Part shown: piece after piece, positions 1 through 9,399 of the stretch
Position numbering within the stretch: the first letter of the stretch is position 1
How the letters are laid out: each line of letters starts with the position of its first letter
Assembly (NCBI GenBank): GCA_905182425.1
Contig: CAJJBP010000008.1
Span: forward strand, 1 to 64,000
Direction: 5' to 3'
Source: an uncultured Planktomarina sp.
GTDB lineage: Bacteria > Pseudomonadota > Alphaproteobacteria > Rhodobacterales > Rhodobacteraceae
DNA: 64,000 nt
The notes under the pieces: generated by a model
What the model was told of the DNA's origin: nothing
The model's database searches: none
What the model saw: the letters and a program-made list of their open reading frames with translations, nothing else
Translations under genes and position numbers: made by a program

Positions 1-306
1 GTCGATTGATATTGACCCACAAAGTTTTTATTGAGGTATTTTCGTATTGCAGGGTTTTACCAAGCCTTAGGGCAAGTCTTTGCTCATTAATATCCGAAAG
101 CCCTCTCGGTGGATCCGGGAGAAGGTATAAATGTACGCCGATCCGATCCCTGAAGCCGAAACGTTAACGTAAATGATAATCACCTAAATTAAAACCTGTG
201 ACGATCCGTATGAGTTATTAGCTATTTGCCAGATTTGCGATCTCTGCAGCTTTTAACAGTTCACAGACCACTCAGAAATGATGTAGTTTTTTAATTATAA
301 GTTATA
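1..306. other. Left-edge stretch, no gene recognised
   Basis: This stretch lies downstream of the reverse-strand ecm gene. The reverse strand is open from 163 to the window edge, and its translation has a protein-like look (it includes HLYLLPDPPRGLSDINEQRL), but no ATG or GTG start is visible. It could be the shifted end of a gene that continues outside the window. A short inverted repeat (TCTCGG and CCGGGA with a five-base loop) lies at about 103-119, but no T-run follows it. I cannot assign a function. Confidence 0.2.
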
Positions 307-2287
307 TTAGGGTGTAGGCCCGCTGCCAGGATCAGCAAGTGTTACGATATCAAACATGATCTGGTTTAGTTCGAAGTCTTTTGGCGTATACACCCTTGAT
401 ATCCCCAATTTTCGGAGCCTATCTGCATCATCATCAGGAATTATACCACCGATAACTACCGGAATATTGCCAAGACCTGCGACCTTCAACTTAAACATTA
501 GTTCTTCCATGAGGGAAATGTGCGATCCTGACAAAATTGACAATCCAATTACGTGCGCTGCGCTTGATTTTGCGGCTTCCACGATTTCATCCGGCGTTAG
601 GCGAATACCCTCGTAAGAGATCTCCATGCCACAATCACGTGCACGGGTGGCAATTTGTTCAGCTCCGTTTGAATGGCCATCAAGGCCAGGTTTCCCCATA
701 AGAAATTTGAGCTTCTTCCCTAATTTGTCGCTAACATTTGTCACGGCAAGACGGATTTCATCCAACCCTTCGGTTTGATTTGAAGGTGACGCGCTTACCC
801 CTGTTGGACCTCTGTATTGACCAAATACTTGTCTCACTACGTCACCCCATTCACCGGTTGTAACGCCTACTTTTGCAGCTGCAATTGACGGAGGCATAAT
901 GTTTGAGCCATCTTTGGCTGCTTGTCTCAGCGCTTCTAATGCGACGTTCACCGCTTTCTGGTCTCTTGCAGCCCGCCAGTTCTCCAGGCGCAATACTTGA
1001 TCAGCCTCCATAGCTGGATCGACCACCATGATAGTGTCGTCTCCGGCTGTCAGTGGGCTAGGCTCTCCATTTTGGTATTTATTTACCCCCACGACGGTCA
1101 TCTCACCCTGTTCAATCTGGCTCATTCGCGCTGCATTTGAGCGTACGAGAGAAGATTTCATGTATTCGATAGCTTCAACAGCCCCGCCCATGCTGTCAAT
1201 CAATGCCAACTCTGCCATTGCGCCGTCTTTGAGCGCTGCAACTTTGCGCTCCACCGGCTGGATTTTCATCAAATAGGTCGTCGTATTCGAAGCAGAGTCT
1301 GTTTCGAATGCCATGATCTGTTGCATGCGCATGGACCATTGTTGATCCCATGGACGGGGCAGGCCAAGGGCTTCATTCCATGCTGGCAATTGAACCGCAC
1401 GGGCACGGGCCTTTTTGGACAGGGTCACTGCCAGCATTTCGATCAAGATTCGGTAAACATTGTTCTCTGGCTGTTGTTCGGTCAGGCCAAGGGAATTCAC
1501 CTGAACGCCGTAACGAAAGCGGCGATATTTGGCGTCTGTTACACCGTACCGCGTCTCACAAATTTCATCCCATAGATCGACGAAAGCGCGCATTTTGCAC
1601 ATCTCTGTCACAAACCGGATGCCTGCGTTCACAAAGAAAGAGATGCGGCCCAACAAGGGCGGGAAAATCGGCGGGATCAACGCGGGGTCGCAACTCATCT
1701 AAAACGGCAGTGGCGGTGGCAAGGGCAAAGGACAGCTCTTGCTCTGGCGTCGCGCCGGCCTCTTGCAAGTGGTACGAACAGACGTTCATCGGGTTCCATT
1801 TGGCAGAACATTCGTGTAGCAATATTCGGCAACATCCGCGATCATCTTCAACGATGGTTTGGGTGGACAAATATAGGTGCCGCGCGACAGGTATTCTTTG
1901 ATCAGATCGTTTTGAACAGTACCTTGCAGCGCCGCAATGTCAGCACCCTGTTCTTCGGCAACAGCGATGTACAGCGACAACAACCAAGGGGCCGTTGCGT
2001 TGATGGTCATCGACGTATTCATTTTTTCTAATAGGGATGTCTTCGAACAAAGTGCACGCATATCCCCGAGGTGGCAAACGGGCACGCCTACCTTGCCTAC
2101 CTCGCCTCGCGCTAAGTTGGTGATCGCTGTCGTAGCCTGTCTGCGTGGGCAGGTCAAAGGCCACGGACAGCCCCGTTTGCCCTTTGGCGAGGTTGGAGCG
2201 GTAGAGCGCATTTGACGCCTTCGGCCGTTGAGTGCCCGGCATATGTTCGAAACATCCAGGGACGATCTTTTTGCTAGCTTGGGTCAT
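307..2287 (-). pseudogene. ecm: Ethylmalonyl-CoA mutase, frame broken many times
   Basis: Ethylmalonyl-CoA mutase converts (2R)-ethylmalonyl-CoA to methylsuccinyl-CoA with adenosylcobalamin in the ethylmalonyl-CoA pathway of acetyl-CoA assimilation. Pieces of the protein appear in order in different reverse frames: the N-terminal KGQTGLSVAFDLPTQTGYDSD (about 2150-2215), GEVGKVGVPVCHLGDMRAL, then NVCSYHLQEAGATPEQEL, and a long C-terminal part with the B12-binding signature GKPGLDGHSNGAEQ near 640-710. I count at least eight single-base shifts between 1250 and 2270, two of them a compensating pair near 1285-1300. Residues stay family-like on both sides of each shift, which argues for sequence error rather than decay. 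The ATG at 2287 fits the family N-terminus. Divergent ccr lies 700 bases upstream. The 1690-2290 part is more GC-rich than its surroundings. Confidence 0.85.
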
Positions 2288-2312
2288 GAGCAGGGCCTCT
2301 TCTATTCGAATC

Positions 2313-2331
2313 CGCGCAATATTATTGCGCG
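2313..2331. promoter_or_regulatory. Perfect inverted repeat upstream of ecm
   Basis: CGCGCAAT-ATT-ATTGCGCG is an 8-base perfect inverted repeat with a 3-base centre, 26 bases before the ecm start codon. The position suits an operator or the base of a short 5' hairpin. The 9-mer ATTATTGCG recurs upstream of ccr, and the arms resemble the inverted repeat before gshB. Regulators of this pathway in Rhodobacter relatives (PccR-type) bind TTGCAAA-like sites, which this is not. Confidence 0.45.
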
Positions 2332-2913
2332 TTCGTACTTAATGGCCGAGCAGTAATCGGACTCTGTCAATTCGATGCAGCGTCGCAATTTCTACATCTG
2401 ACAGTTTTGATAAGTTTAATACAAATTGGTGTAATACTTGCATCTATTGGACGTCCCGTTTCGCCTACCGTAATTTCTGTGATGTTTATGACGCCTTTAA
2501 GTTTGCAGGTGTTTATTTAGAAACTGGGACAGGCTATCGCCAAAAATACTCCAAGTTAATTGATATTGCAAATTGGCAGTGTCGTTCTGGTCCTAACAGC
2601 GTCGATTATTGTAAGCATTTTGGCGACGTACCGACAACTCATCTGCGGACATTATCGAAACGAGATTGCCTCAAATGATCTAGAATTTTTTGATCAGGAT
2701 TATTTGTATGTCTCAGGAACCGATATTACCTATACTCCTGAAATTGTTCTGAAAACCTAACCCACTTAAAATTAATTGTACTAGGCCCTGATAGCCATGC
2801 AATTACTGAAAGGGGTATGGGTACGGCGCAAAACTATGCCGTATTTCTTGAAAATTTGATTTAGTTTGATTCATTACGAACTAAAGTTACAAAATATTTA
2901 CCTATAGGGTTGC

Positions 2914-2922
2914 ATTATTGCG
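2914..2922 (+). promoter_or_regulatory. Half-site ATTATTGCG upstream of ccr
   Basis: The 9-mer at the centre and right arm of the ecm inverted repeat occurs again 68 bases before the reconstructed ccr start, inside TTGCATTATTGCGTAAC. Shared sites before two divergent genes of one pathway would fit one regulator. This rests on sequence similarity alone. Confidence 0.3.
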
Positions 2923-2990
2923 TAACGGATTCTATCCCGGACGCCTGCAGGGTTTACCTGTGTTGATATAAATTACGTAAGGGCCCCCTC

Positions 2991-4279
2991 ATGCCGTTGG
3001 ATGCTAACTCCGCCTTAAACACCCACGATGCTATCAAAAAAGACCTATATGAGATGGGCGAAATGCCACCGTTAGGTCATATCACCTAAACAAATGTATG
3101 CGTGGGCAATCCGCAAAGAGCGCCATGGCGAGCCAAATACAGCCATGTTGCAGGAAATTTTAGATGTCCCAAAACTTCGCAAGTTATGATGTGCTGGTTC
3201 TGGTGATGGCCGCTGGAGTAAATTATAACGGTGTTTGGGCGGCGCTCGGTGCGCCGATCAGTCCTTTTGATGGTCACAAACAACCATACCACATTGCAGG
3301 ATCTGATGCGGCCGGTATAGTTTGGGCTGTTGGGTCAAAAGTAACGCGTTGGAAAGTTGGCGATGAAGTCGTAGTGCATTGCAATCAGGACGATGGCGAT
3401 GACGAAGAATGCAATGGTGGGGATCCAATGTATTCCAAAAGCCAACGCATTTGGGGCTATGAAACGCCCGATGGTTCCTTTAGCCAGTTTACCCGTGTTC
3501 AAAGTCAGCAATTGATGCGGCGCCCAGCACACCTCAGCTGGGAAGAAAGTGCCTGCTATACTCTGACTTTAGCGACGGCCTACCGCATGTTGTTTGGGCA
3601 TGCCCCACACGATCTAAAACCGGGTCAGAATGTTTTGATTTGGGGTGCATCAGGTGGACTGGGATCTTACGCGGTCCAGCTGGCTAGCATTGTTGGCGCA
3701 AATGCAATCGGGGTGATCAGTGACGAAAATAAAAGAGATTTTGTGATGGGCCTGGGCGCTAAAGGCGTGCTTAACCGTCGTGACTTTAATTGCTGGGGAC
3801 AAATGCCGACAGTCAACACGCCGGAATACGTAAATTGGTTCAGAGAAACGCGCAAGTTTGGCGCTGCTATTTGGGAAATTACTGGTAAAGGCAATAATCC
3901 TGACATGGTCTTTGAACATCCGGGCGAAAACACCTTTCCAGTTTCAACATTTGTGTGCAAAAAAGGTGGTATGGTTGTGATTTGCGCCGGCACAACCGGG
4001 TATAACTTGACCTTGGATGTGCGCTATATGTGGATGCACCAGAAGCGGCTTCAAGGCTCCCATTTTGCGAACCTTAAGCAAGCAGCATCTGCCAACCGTT
4101 TGATGTGCGAAGATCGCTTAAACCCTTGTTTGTCTGAAGTTTTTGATTGGAACGATTTGCCAGAGGCTCACATGAAAATGCGCCGCAATGAACATCTTCC
4201 AGGTAATATGGCAGTTCTCGTGCAATCTCCACGCAAAGGTTTACGCTCGATAGATGAGACATTGGCTGCTTCACGTTAG
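2991..4279 (+). CDS. ccr: Crotonyl-CoA carboxylase/reductase (N-terminal part frameshifted)
   Basis: This enzyme reductively carboxylates crotonyl-CoA to ethylmalonyl-CoA with NADPH and is the key step of the ethylmalonyl-CoA pathway. The long open frame begins at 3164, but the family N-terminus is encoded upstream. An ATG at 2991 starts MPLDANSALN and reaches GEMPPLGH. One extra base near 3083-3086 shifts the frame, which continues as PKQMYAWAIRKERHGEP, and a second extra base near 3181 leads into YDVLVLVMAAGVNYNGVWA. With both removed, the length is about 428 residues, normal for the family. The medium-chain dehydrogenase features are clear: the GASGGLGSYAVQLA cofactor loop, GYETPDGSF, and the carboxylation-linked HPGENTFPVSTFV. 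The enzyme feeds Ecm, encoded divergently upstream. Confidence 0.9.
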
Positions 4280-4411
4280 TTAAAGGTCGCAGATCTGCAC
4301 ACATGCGCTGGAAAGCTAATCCAAAGCCTCCCATGAGAGCGGTAATTTTTTTGGTCCACGGTTTGCATGGAATGTGCTGGAACCCAAGGCCTCCTTTGGC
4401 TAGACAGTCTT

Positions 4412-5962
4412 ATGTCCCTAGAACCTGTCAAATATTCAGAAGATCAGGCACAAGCCTTTGATTCCGTCAGTGGAATTTTACGTGCAGCTGGTGTGGATTT
4501 AGAAAATGGCGTGCTGACACCGCTAAGAGCGAATAAAGAGAATATCGCGGCGGTGATTGGCAAAGCAGGATCTGGAAAAACCCTCCTGTTGGCGAACCTC
4601 TATGAGGCCTTGAAAGATGCTGGGGTGAATATCGTGTCAGGAGATTATGAAGGGCGGGCACGTAAGGAAAAGCGAAGTTTGGCGATTCTTGCGCCAACAA
4701 ATAAAGCCGCCAGTGTTTTGCGCAATCGCGGTGTGCCTGCCACGACTATTCACCGAATTTTATATACGCCAATGTATGACCCTGAATATGAAAAAATTGC
4801 AGAATGGTTAAGTGGAGATGGACCTCAACCTGAAATTGAGGGGCTGACGGCGCATGCATTGGATCGTGCGGCAAATTTTTATGCTTCAAACGCGTCAGTC
4901 CCTGGTGCATTGGCCGCTGCTGGGTTACGTGGATCTGATTTCATCATCGGCTGGAAGCGTCGTGAAGATCCGCTTGATATTGGTTTTGTTGATGAAAGTT
5001 CGATGCTGGATGCAAAGCAATTTGAAGATCTCCAAGAAATTTTTCCAACCTTGATCCTTTTTGGGGATCCTGCCCAGCTTCCACCGGTCAACCAATCTGG
5101 TACGATGGTTTTTGACGAGTTCCCCAAAGGCCGTCGTCTACTCCTAAATCGAGTGCACCGACAGAAGAATGACAATCCAATTCTTGATTTGGCTCATGCT
5201 TTAGGAGATCCTGAACTTACATTTCCAGACTTTGAGCGGATGATCGAAGACGCGGCTCAAAAAGATGACCGTGTTGTCATGGGGCAACGGGTCGAGGCCG
5301 ACTTGATGGCACGCTCTCCCGTTTTGGTGTGGCGCAATGTTACGCGCATCAAGTTGATCCATGCTTTCCGTTCGTCATTTGATGCGCCTGCCGAAGAACT
5401 TTTGGTGGGCGAACCTTTGATCTGTGACGGATTAGAATTGCCTTTAAAACATCGTAAGAAAAGACTTGATCTGGAAGCGCGGGGCCTCATCAAGGGGGCT
5501 CAAGTTATTTATATGGGGCCTGGACGCCGACCAGGATTTTCCCGTTTGCACGTTATAGGTGCTGAACACCCACAATTTGGGGCTGCCAGTATTGTTAAGA
5601 TTGAAAAGCCTGATGAGGAAGAACCGTTCATTCCCTTTGCGTCAAAAATGGGAGCTACGTTTTTGCATGGGGCAGCGGTCACCATTCACAAGGCGCAGGG
5701 TTCTCAGTGGGATACGGTCCAGGTTTTTGCACCTGATATTTATATAGCCGCTCGAATGAATCGCATTGAAGCGGGGGTGCAGCTTTGGAAACGTTTGGCA
5801 TACGTCGCTATCACCCGCGCAGAGGACCGGCTGATTTGGGTTGTCCGTAATAGGCTTGCGCGGCCCACTGGGCCTCTGCAAGTAGATGATCTAGACGCTG
5901 CATCAGCGCCATTAAACTTGACGATGGAGCCTAATCAACACAAACAAAACACCACATATTAA
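4412..5962 (+). CDS. RecD-like ATP-dependent DNA helicase
   Basis: This is a superfamily 1 helicase of the AAA_30/UvrD_C_2 type, about 516 residues. Walker A is GKAGSGKT at residues 50-57, followed by LAILAPTNKAASVL, a DE-box (VDESSML), GDPAQLPPV, the HRQ motif, and the C-terminal VTIHKAQGSQW and AYVAITRAEDRL. It resembles the stand-alone alphaproteobacterial RecD-like proteins rather than the RecD subunit of RecBCD, as no recB or recC lies nearby. Its substrate and role (repair or recombination) cannot be read from the sequence. I chose the ATG at 4412 because residues before it are unlike the family. It ends 6 bases before the convergent gshB stop. Confidence 0.85.
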   Translation: MSLEPVKYSEDQAQAFDSVSGILRAAGVDLENGVLTPLRANKENIAAVIGKAGSGKTLLLANLYEALKDAGVNIVSGDYEGRARKEKRSLAILAPTNKAASVLRNRGVPATTIHRILYTPMYDPEYEKIAEWLSGDGPQPEIEGLTAHALDRAANFYASNASVPGALAAAGLRGSDFIIGWKRREDPLDIGFVDESSMLDAKQFEDLQEIFPTLILFGDPAQLPPVNQSGTMVFDEFPKGRRLLLNRVHRQKNDNPILDLAHALGDPELTFPDFERMIEDAAQKDDRVVMGQRVEADLMARSPVLVWRNVTRIKLIHAFRSSFDAPAEELLVGEPLICDGLELPLKHRKKRLDLEARGLIKGAQVIYMGPGRRPGFSRLHVIGAEHPQFGAASIVKIEKPDEEEPFIPFASKMGATFLHGAAVTIHKAQGSQWDTVQVFAPDIYIAARMNRIEAGVQLWKRLAYVAITRAEDRLIWVVRNRLARPTGPLQVDDLDAASAPLNLTMEPNQHKQNTTY

Positions 5963-5968
5963 TTTTAT

Positions 5969-6913
5969 TTAAAATGATAGCTTTGCTTCAATTACGTCCC
6001 AAATTAAAGCGGCTACATCTATACCATCGAAACGCTGCAATTCCTGAAGTCCTGTCGGAGATGTTACATTAATTTCTGTCAAGTAATCCCCAATCACATC
6101 AATCCCGACGAAGACTTGGCCTTTTTCACGCAACGTGGGGCCTATTCTGGCGCAAATTTCTAAATCGCGGGCCGTTAGCCCAACTTTTTCAGGTCTACCC
6201 CCTACGTGCATATTTGAACGGGTCTCACCGGTGGCTGGAACTCGGTTGATCGCACCAACCGCCTCACCATCCACTAAGATAACTCTCTTATCGCCATTGC
6301 TCACGTCTGGCAGGAATTTTTGAATAATCAGTGGCTCGCGGTTAATACCTATGAATAATTCGTGCAAGGATGCGATATTTCGATCTTCAGGGGTCAGGCG
6401 GAAAACGCCAGCGCCTCCATTACCATACAAGGGTTTCACGATCACATCACTGTGAATGGCTTTAAAAACTTTAAGTGTGTCGAGGTCCCGAGCAATCGTA
6501 GTCGGCGGTATTAGGTCTGGAAATTGCAACATTAGCAGTTTCTCAGGAAAATTGCGCACCCAAAACGGATCATTCACCACTAAAGTATGAGGTTTTAAAA
6601 GGTCTAGCAAGTGTGTTGATGTGATATAGCCCATATCAAAAGGTGGGTCTTGCCGTAGCCAAACCACGTCAAATGACTGGAGGTCTAACTCTTCAATCGC
6701 ACCAAGATCAACGTGATTGCCTTGCTCACGGGACAGCTGCATCTTTTGACCTTTGGCGGTAACCTTGCCGTTTTGAAAAGCAAGCATGTCTGGAGTGTGA
6801 TAATAGATGTCGTGCCCCCGGGCTTGCGCCTCAAGTGCCAAATGAAAGGAGCTGTCTCCATTGATGTCGACAGACTCAATTGGGTCCATTTGGAATGCAA
6901 TTTTTTTTGACAT
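5969..6913 (-). CDS. gshB: Glutathione synthase
   Basis: GshB joins gamma-glutamylcysteine and glycine, using ATP, in the last step of glutathione synthesis. The 314-residue product has the family N-terminus (IAFQMDPIESVDINGDSSF), an ATP-grasp region with KPLYGNGGAGVFRL, and a C-terminal EINVTSPTGLQEL that carries the metal-binding Glu and Asn. I chose the ATG at 6913 because the family begins at MSKKIAFQMD; 18 upstream in-frame codons look non-coding. A perfect 7-base inverted repeat lies about 50 bases upstream. In related genomes gshB often follows yraN and rsmI; here rsmI is present upstream but yraN is not visible. Confidence 0.95.
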   Translation of the reverse strand: MSKKIAFQMDPIESVDINGDSSFHLALEAQARGHDIYYHTPDMLAFQNGKVTAKGQKMQLSREQGNHVDLGAIEELDLQSFDVVWLRQDPPFDMGYITSTHLLDLLKPHTLVVNDPFWVRNFPEKLLMLQFPDLIPPTTIARDLDTLKVFKAIHSDVIVKPLYGNGGAGVFRLTPEDRNIASLHELFIGINREPLIIQKFLPDVSNGDKRVILVDGEAVGAINRVPATGETRSNMHVGGRPEKVGLTARDLEICARIGPTLREKGQVFVGIDVIGDYLTEINVTSPTGLQELQRFDGIDVAALIWDVIEAKLSF

Positions 6914-7263
6914 AATATCCACCTGCGCTGTTTTTTTATAAATGGCATTGCGTTCAAGCGGAGGCAATAGGGCTATTGCACCAGAAAAATTTCAATGACT
7001 TTAATTTAGCTATGAACAGATAGTGGGACTAAGCCAAAACGAATTTCCGTGCTTTATGCTCGTTTCTGGTCGAAAACTTTTGTTGGGGTATTGGAATTGG
7101 ACGAATATGATTGGTTTCTCATGAGCAGGAAAAAAGTAAATGGGCTCACCACTGGCGGAAAAATAACTTAGATGCGAAGGACTAGATCCTTGTTGTGACA
7201 AGGTGCTCAGCGGCTATTCCAGAGATTTAATTTGCTTTGCTATTTGGGGTAATGTCAGTGTCA
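6914..7263. other. 350-base gap between rsmI and gshB
   Basis: In Rhodobacterales the small nuclease-fold gene yraN usually sits here between rsmI and gshB. I read the reverse strand in all three frames and found no YraN-like sequence and no frame with a convincing start and family motif. The only clear structure is the inverted repeat at 6964-6979. The space is about the size of a lost yraN. Confidence 0.5.
6964..6979. promoter_or_regulatory. Perfect inverted repeat upstream of gshB
   Basis: GCAATAG-GG-CTATTGC is a 7-base perfect inverted repeat with a 2-base centre, about 50 bases before the gshB start. It lacks a following T-run in either direction, so an operator is more likely than a terminator. 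Its arms (GCAATA and TATTGC) match those inside the ecm upstream palindrome, with different spacing. Confidence 0.35.
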
Positions 7264-8133
7264 TTACGGCGTCAGGCTGTCCTTCTTTATCTGCAACGCC
7301 AACTGATAGATTTCACGCCTTGGCATGCTAAAGGCCCCTGCGACCGCGTCCGCTGCATCTTTAATCCGAAGTGTGTCCATTGCTTCAAGAAGCGCGGCCT
7401 CCAAATCACTTTGGTCGATTTCGGTGGAGCCCCCCGGTTCAATTAAAACAACGATTTCACCTTTAGCAGCCTTCAATTCGAAATGCTCTAATAGTTCAGA
7501 GGGTGTTCCAACCTTTACCTCCTCGAATTTTTTGGTCAATTCTCGACAAACCGCAACTTGCCGATTGTTTTCCACGATTGTTTCGATATCGCTAAGAAGC
7601 GCTTTGAGGCGCTTGGGAGATTCGTAGAGGACCAACGTGGCGTTTAGGGGTAATAGTTCAGCAAGCTTTTTTTGACGTGCCGTTTGCTGGGGCGGTAAAA
7701 AACCTACAAAGTGAAATTGATTTGTGGGAAGTCCTGCAACCGTTAAAGCGGTGATGCAAGCCGATGGACCAGGAGCTGCAAGCACCGTTAGATTGGATTC
7801 GCGGGCATCGCGGACTAACTGGTATCCTGGGTCGGCTATCAAGGGCGTTCCGGCCTCTGAGACATAAGCCACGGAAAGGCCATTATTAATGTGCGCTAAA
7901 AGGCGGCTGCGGTCGCTAGCTTTGCTGTGATCGTGATAAGCAATGATTCGTCTGCCGTTCAGGGGCACACCGTGAATTTCAATTAATTTACGCGCAGTCC
8001 GTGTATCTTCCGCTGCCAAAACGTCTGCAGAGGCCAAAATATCCAAAGCACGAAGGGTAATATCTCGTGCTGAGCCCAAAGGTGTTGCTACAAGGTATAA
8101 CCCTGGATCCAACTTCAGTAATTTATGATTCAC
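7264..8133 (-). CDS. rsmI: 16S rRNA (cytidine(1402)-2'-O)-methyltransferase
   Basis: RsmI transfers a methyl group from S-adenosylmethionine to the ribose of C1402 in 16S rRNA. The 289-residue product shows the tetrapyrrole methylase fold: LYLVATPLGSARDITLRA at the start, EDTRTARKL, the signature VSEAGTPLIADPGYQLV, and APGPSACITAL. The open frame extends far upstream in-frame, but the family begins around NHKLLKLDPG. Of two adjacent GTG codons, the one at 8133 lies 7 bases from a GAGGGG ribosome binding site, so I chose it. It is divergent from the LpoA-like lipoprotein gene, the usual order in this group. Confidence 0.92.
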   Translation of the reverse strand: MNHKLLKLDPGLYLVATPLGSARDITLRALDILASADVLAAEDTRTARKLIEIHGVPLNGRRIIAYHDHSKASDRSRLLAHINNGLSVAYVSEAGTPLIADPGYQLVRDARESNLTVLAAPGPSACITALTVAGLPTNQFHFVGFLPPQQTARQKKLAELLPLNATLVLYESPKRLKALLSDIETIVENNRQVAVCRELTKKFEEVKVGTPSELLEHFELKAAKGEIVVLIEPGGSTEIDQSDLEAALLEAMDTLRIKDAADAVAGAFSMPRREIYQLALQIKKDSLTP

Positions 8134-8209
8134 CACTAGACCCCTCGTTAGATTGCAATAAAATACACAAATCTGAACAACAAGTAACCAATGAAGAGGC
8201 GGTTTCATC

Positions 8210-9397
8210 ATGGATCTTCGAATTTTTTCGTTTGGGCGTGTGCGCTTTGCGCTCTTATCGTTGCTTTGCATGGTTCTCATTTCTGCCTGCTCACCATTAA
8301 ACATGGGACAATTTTCAGGTTCAGGACCACGGCTTGATGGAACAAAACGAGTGCAGGTTGCCATTTTATTGCCGATCTCTGCTGGCGACAAGAGAGTACG
8401 TGATTTAGCTGCTTCGGCTGATAGAGCGGCCCGCATGGCGATGAAGGATTTAGAAAACAGCGTTGAGATGGACTTACGTCTCTACGATACTGCCGGTTTA
8501 GAAACCCAAGCTGCTGAAATGGCGCGCTTGGCAGTGGACGAAGGTGCAAAAGTTATAGTTGGACCCCTTTTTGGCGGGGCTGCAAATGCTGCTGGACTTG
8601 CCATCGCTGGGCGAAACGTAAATATTTTATCATTATCGAACAATACGGATATTGCTGGTGGTAACGTTTACGTGCTTGGCCATACTTTTCAAAATACAGC
8701 AGACCGCTTGGTGTCTTACGCTTTCACTCAGGGTAAAAATCGAGCCTTGGTTGTGCATGCCAATAATTTGCAAGGATTGGCAGGAAGTGCTGCAATTTCC
8801 CAAGCTTTGAATAAAGAGGGCGTGGTGGCTGTGGGTGTGGAGAGTTATGAATTCACACAACAAGATGTTGTTGACGCAATGAGCCAAGTTGCGACCCGAA
8901 ATACTGAAGTTGAAGCTGACATAGTTTTCCTTACTGCCGATTATGATGGCGCGTTGCCGCTCATAGCACAACTGCTCCCGGAGGCGGGTGTTGATCCGCG
9001 CATTGTTAAATATGCTGGCCTGTCTCGTTGGGATGCTTTGCCGTCGGCGTTCAACTTACCAGGCATCCAAGGGGGGTGGTTTGTAATGCCAAGTGCAAAT
9101 CGGATCCGGCTGTTTAAGCAGCGTTATCAAGCTGTCTATGGAAGCGCGCCGCATCCGCTAGCTGCAATCGCATATGACAGTGTAGCTGCAGTTGGTGCGT
9201 CTGTTGCTACTGGTAGCCGTGATGCGCTGAGCGCCAGTGGTCTGACCCGTCAAAATGGGTTTCAAGGTGCTGCAGGCATTTTTCGTTTGAAGGCTGATGG
9301 CACGAATGAGCGTGGGCTTTCAGTCGTAAAAATAGAAGGAAATAAAATTGTTTTGCTTGATCCTGCGCCACATTCATTTGGACAGTTTGGATTTTAA
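8210..9397 (+). CDS. Penicillin-binding protein activator, LpoA-like lipoprotein
   Basis: This 395-residue protein has a lipoprotein signal peptide (hydrophobic stretch followed by LISAC, Cys about residue 25) and then a periplasmic-binding-protein-like fold of the YraM/LpoA type (VAILLPISAGDKRVRDLA, KVIVGPLFGGAANAAG). LpoA in E. coli stimulates the synthase PBP1a from the outer membrane. In alphaproteobacteria the function is inferred from fold and context (divergent from rsmI), and the E. coli N-terminal domain is missing here. The ATG at 8210 follows a GAGG-type binding site. glnD starts two bases after its stop, so the two are probably cotranscribed. Confidence 0.82.
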   Translation: MDLRIFSFGRVRFALLSLLCMVLISACSPLNMGQFSGSGPRLDGTKRVQVAILLPISAGDKRVRDLAASADRAARMAMKDLENSVEMDLRLYDTAGLETQAAEMARLAVDEGAKVIVGPLFGGAANAAGLAIAGRNVNILSLSNNTDIAGGNVYVLGHTFQNTADRLVSYAFTQGKNRALVVHANNLQGLAGSAAISQALNKEGVVAVGVESYEFTQQDVVDAMSQVATRNTEVEADIVFLTADYDGALPLIAQLLPEAGVDPRIVKYAGLSRWDALPSAFNLPGIQGGWFVMPSANRIRLFKQRYQAVYGSAPHPLAAIAYDSVAAVGASVATGSRDALSASGLTRQNGFQGAAGIFRLKADGTNERGLSVVKIEGNKIVLLDPAPHSFGQFGF

Positions 9398-9399
9398 AC

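Larger units (their letters stand above)
2288..2990. other. Divergent ecm-ccr intergenic region with broken coding-like stretches
   Basis: The gap of about 700 bases holds the promoters of both genes (see the palindrome at 2313 and the half-site at 2914). Between about 2420 and 2870 the forward strand has open stretches in changing frames. One reads KFAGVYLETGTGYRQKYSK, one starts at 2560 with a hydrophobic segment and ends at 2760, and one contains LIVLGPDSHAITERGMGTAQ. They look like pieces of a broken gene but match nothing I recognise. The 66-codon frame alone is not good evidence for a gene. Confidence 0.3.

Noticed and set aside
2560-2760. 66-codon open frame as a separate gene
   Set aside because: Starts with a weak codon, has no binding site and no family match, and lies in a region with many shifts.
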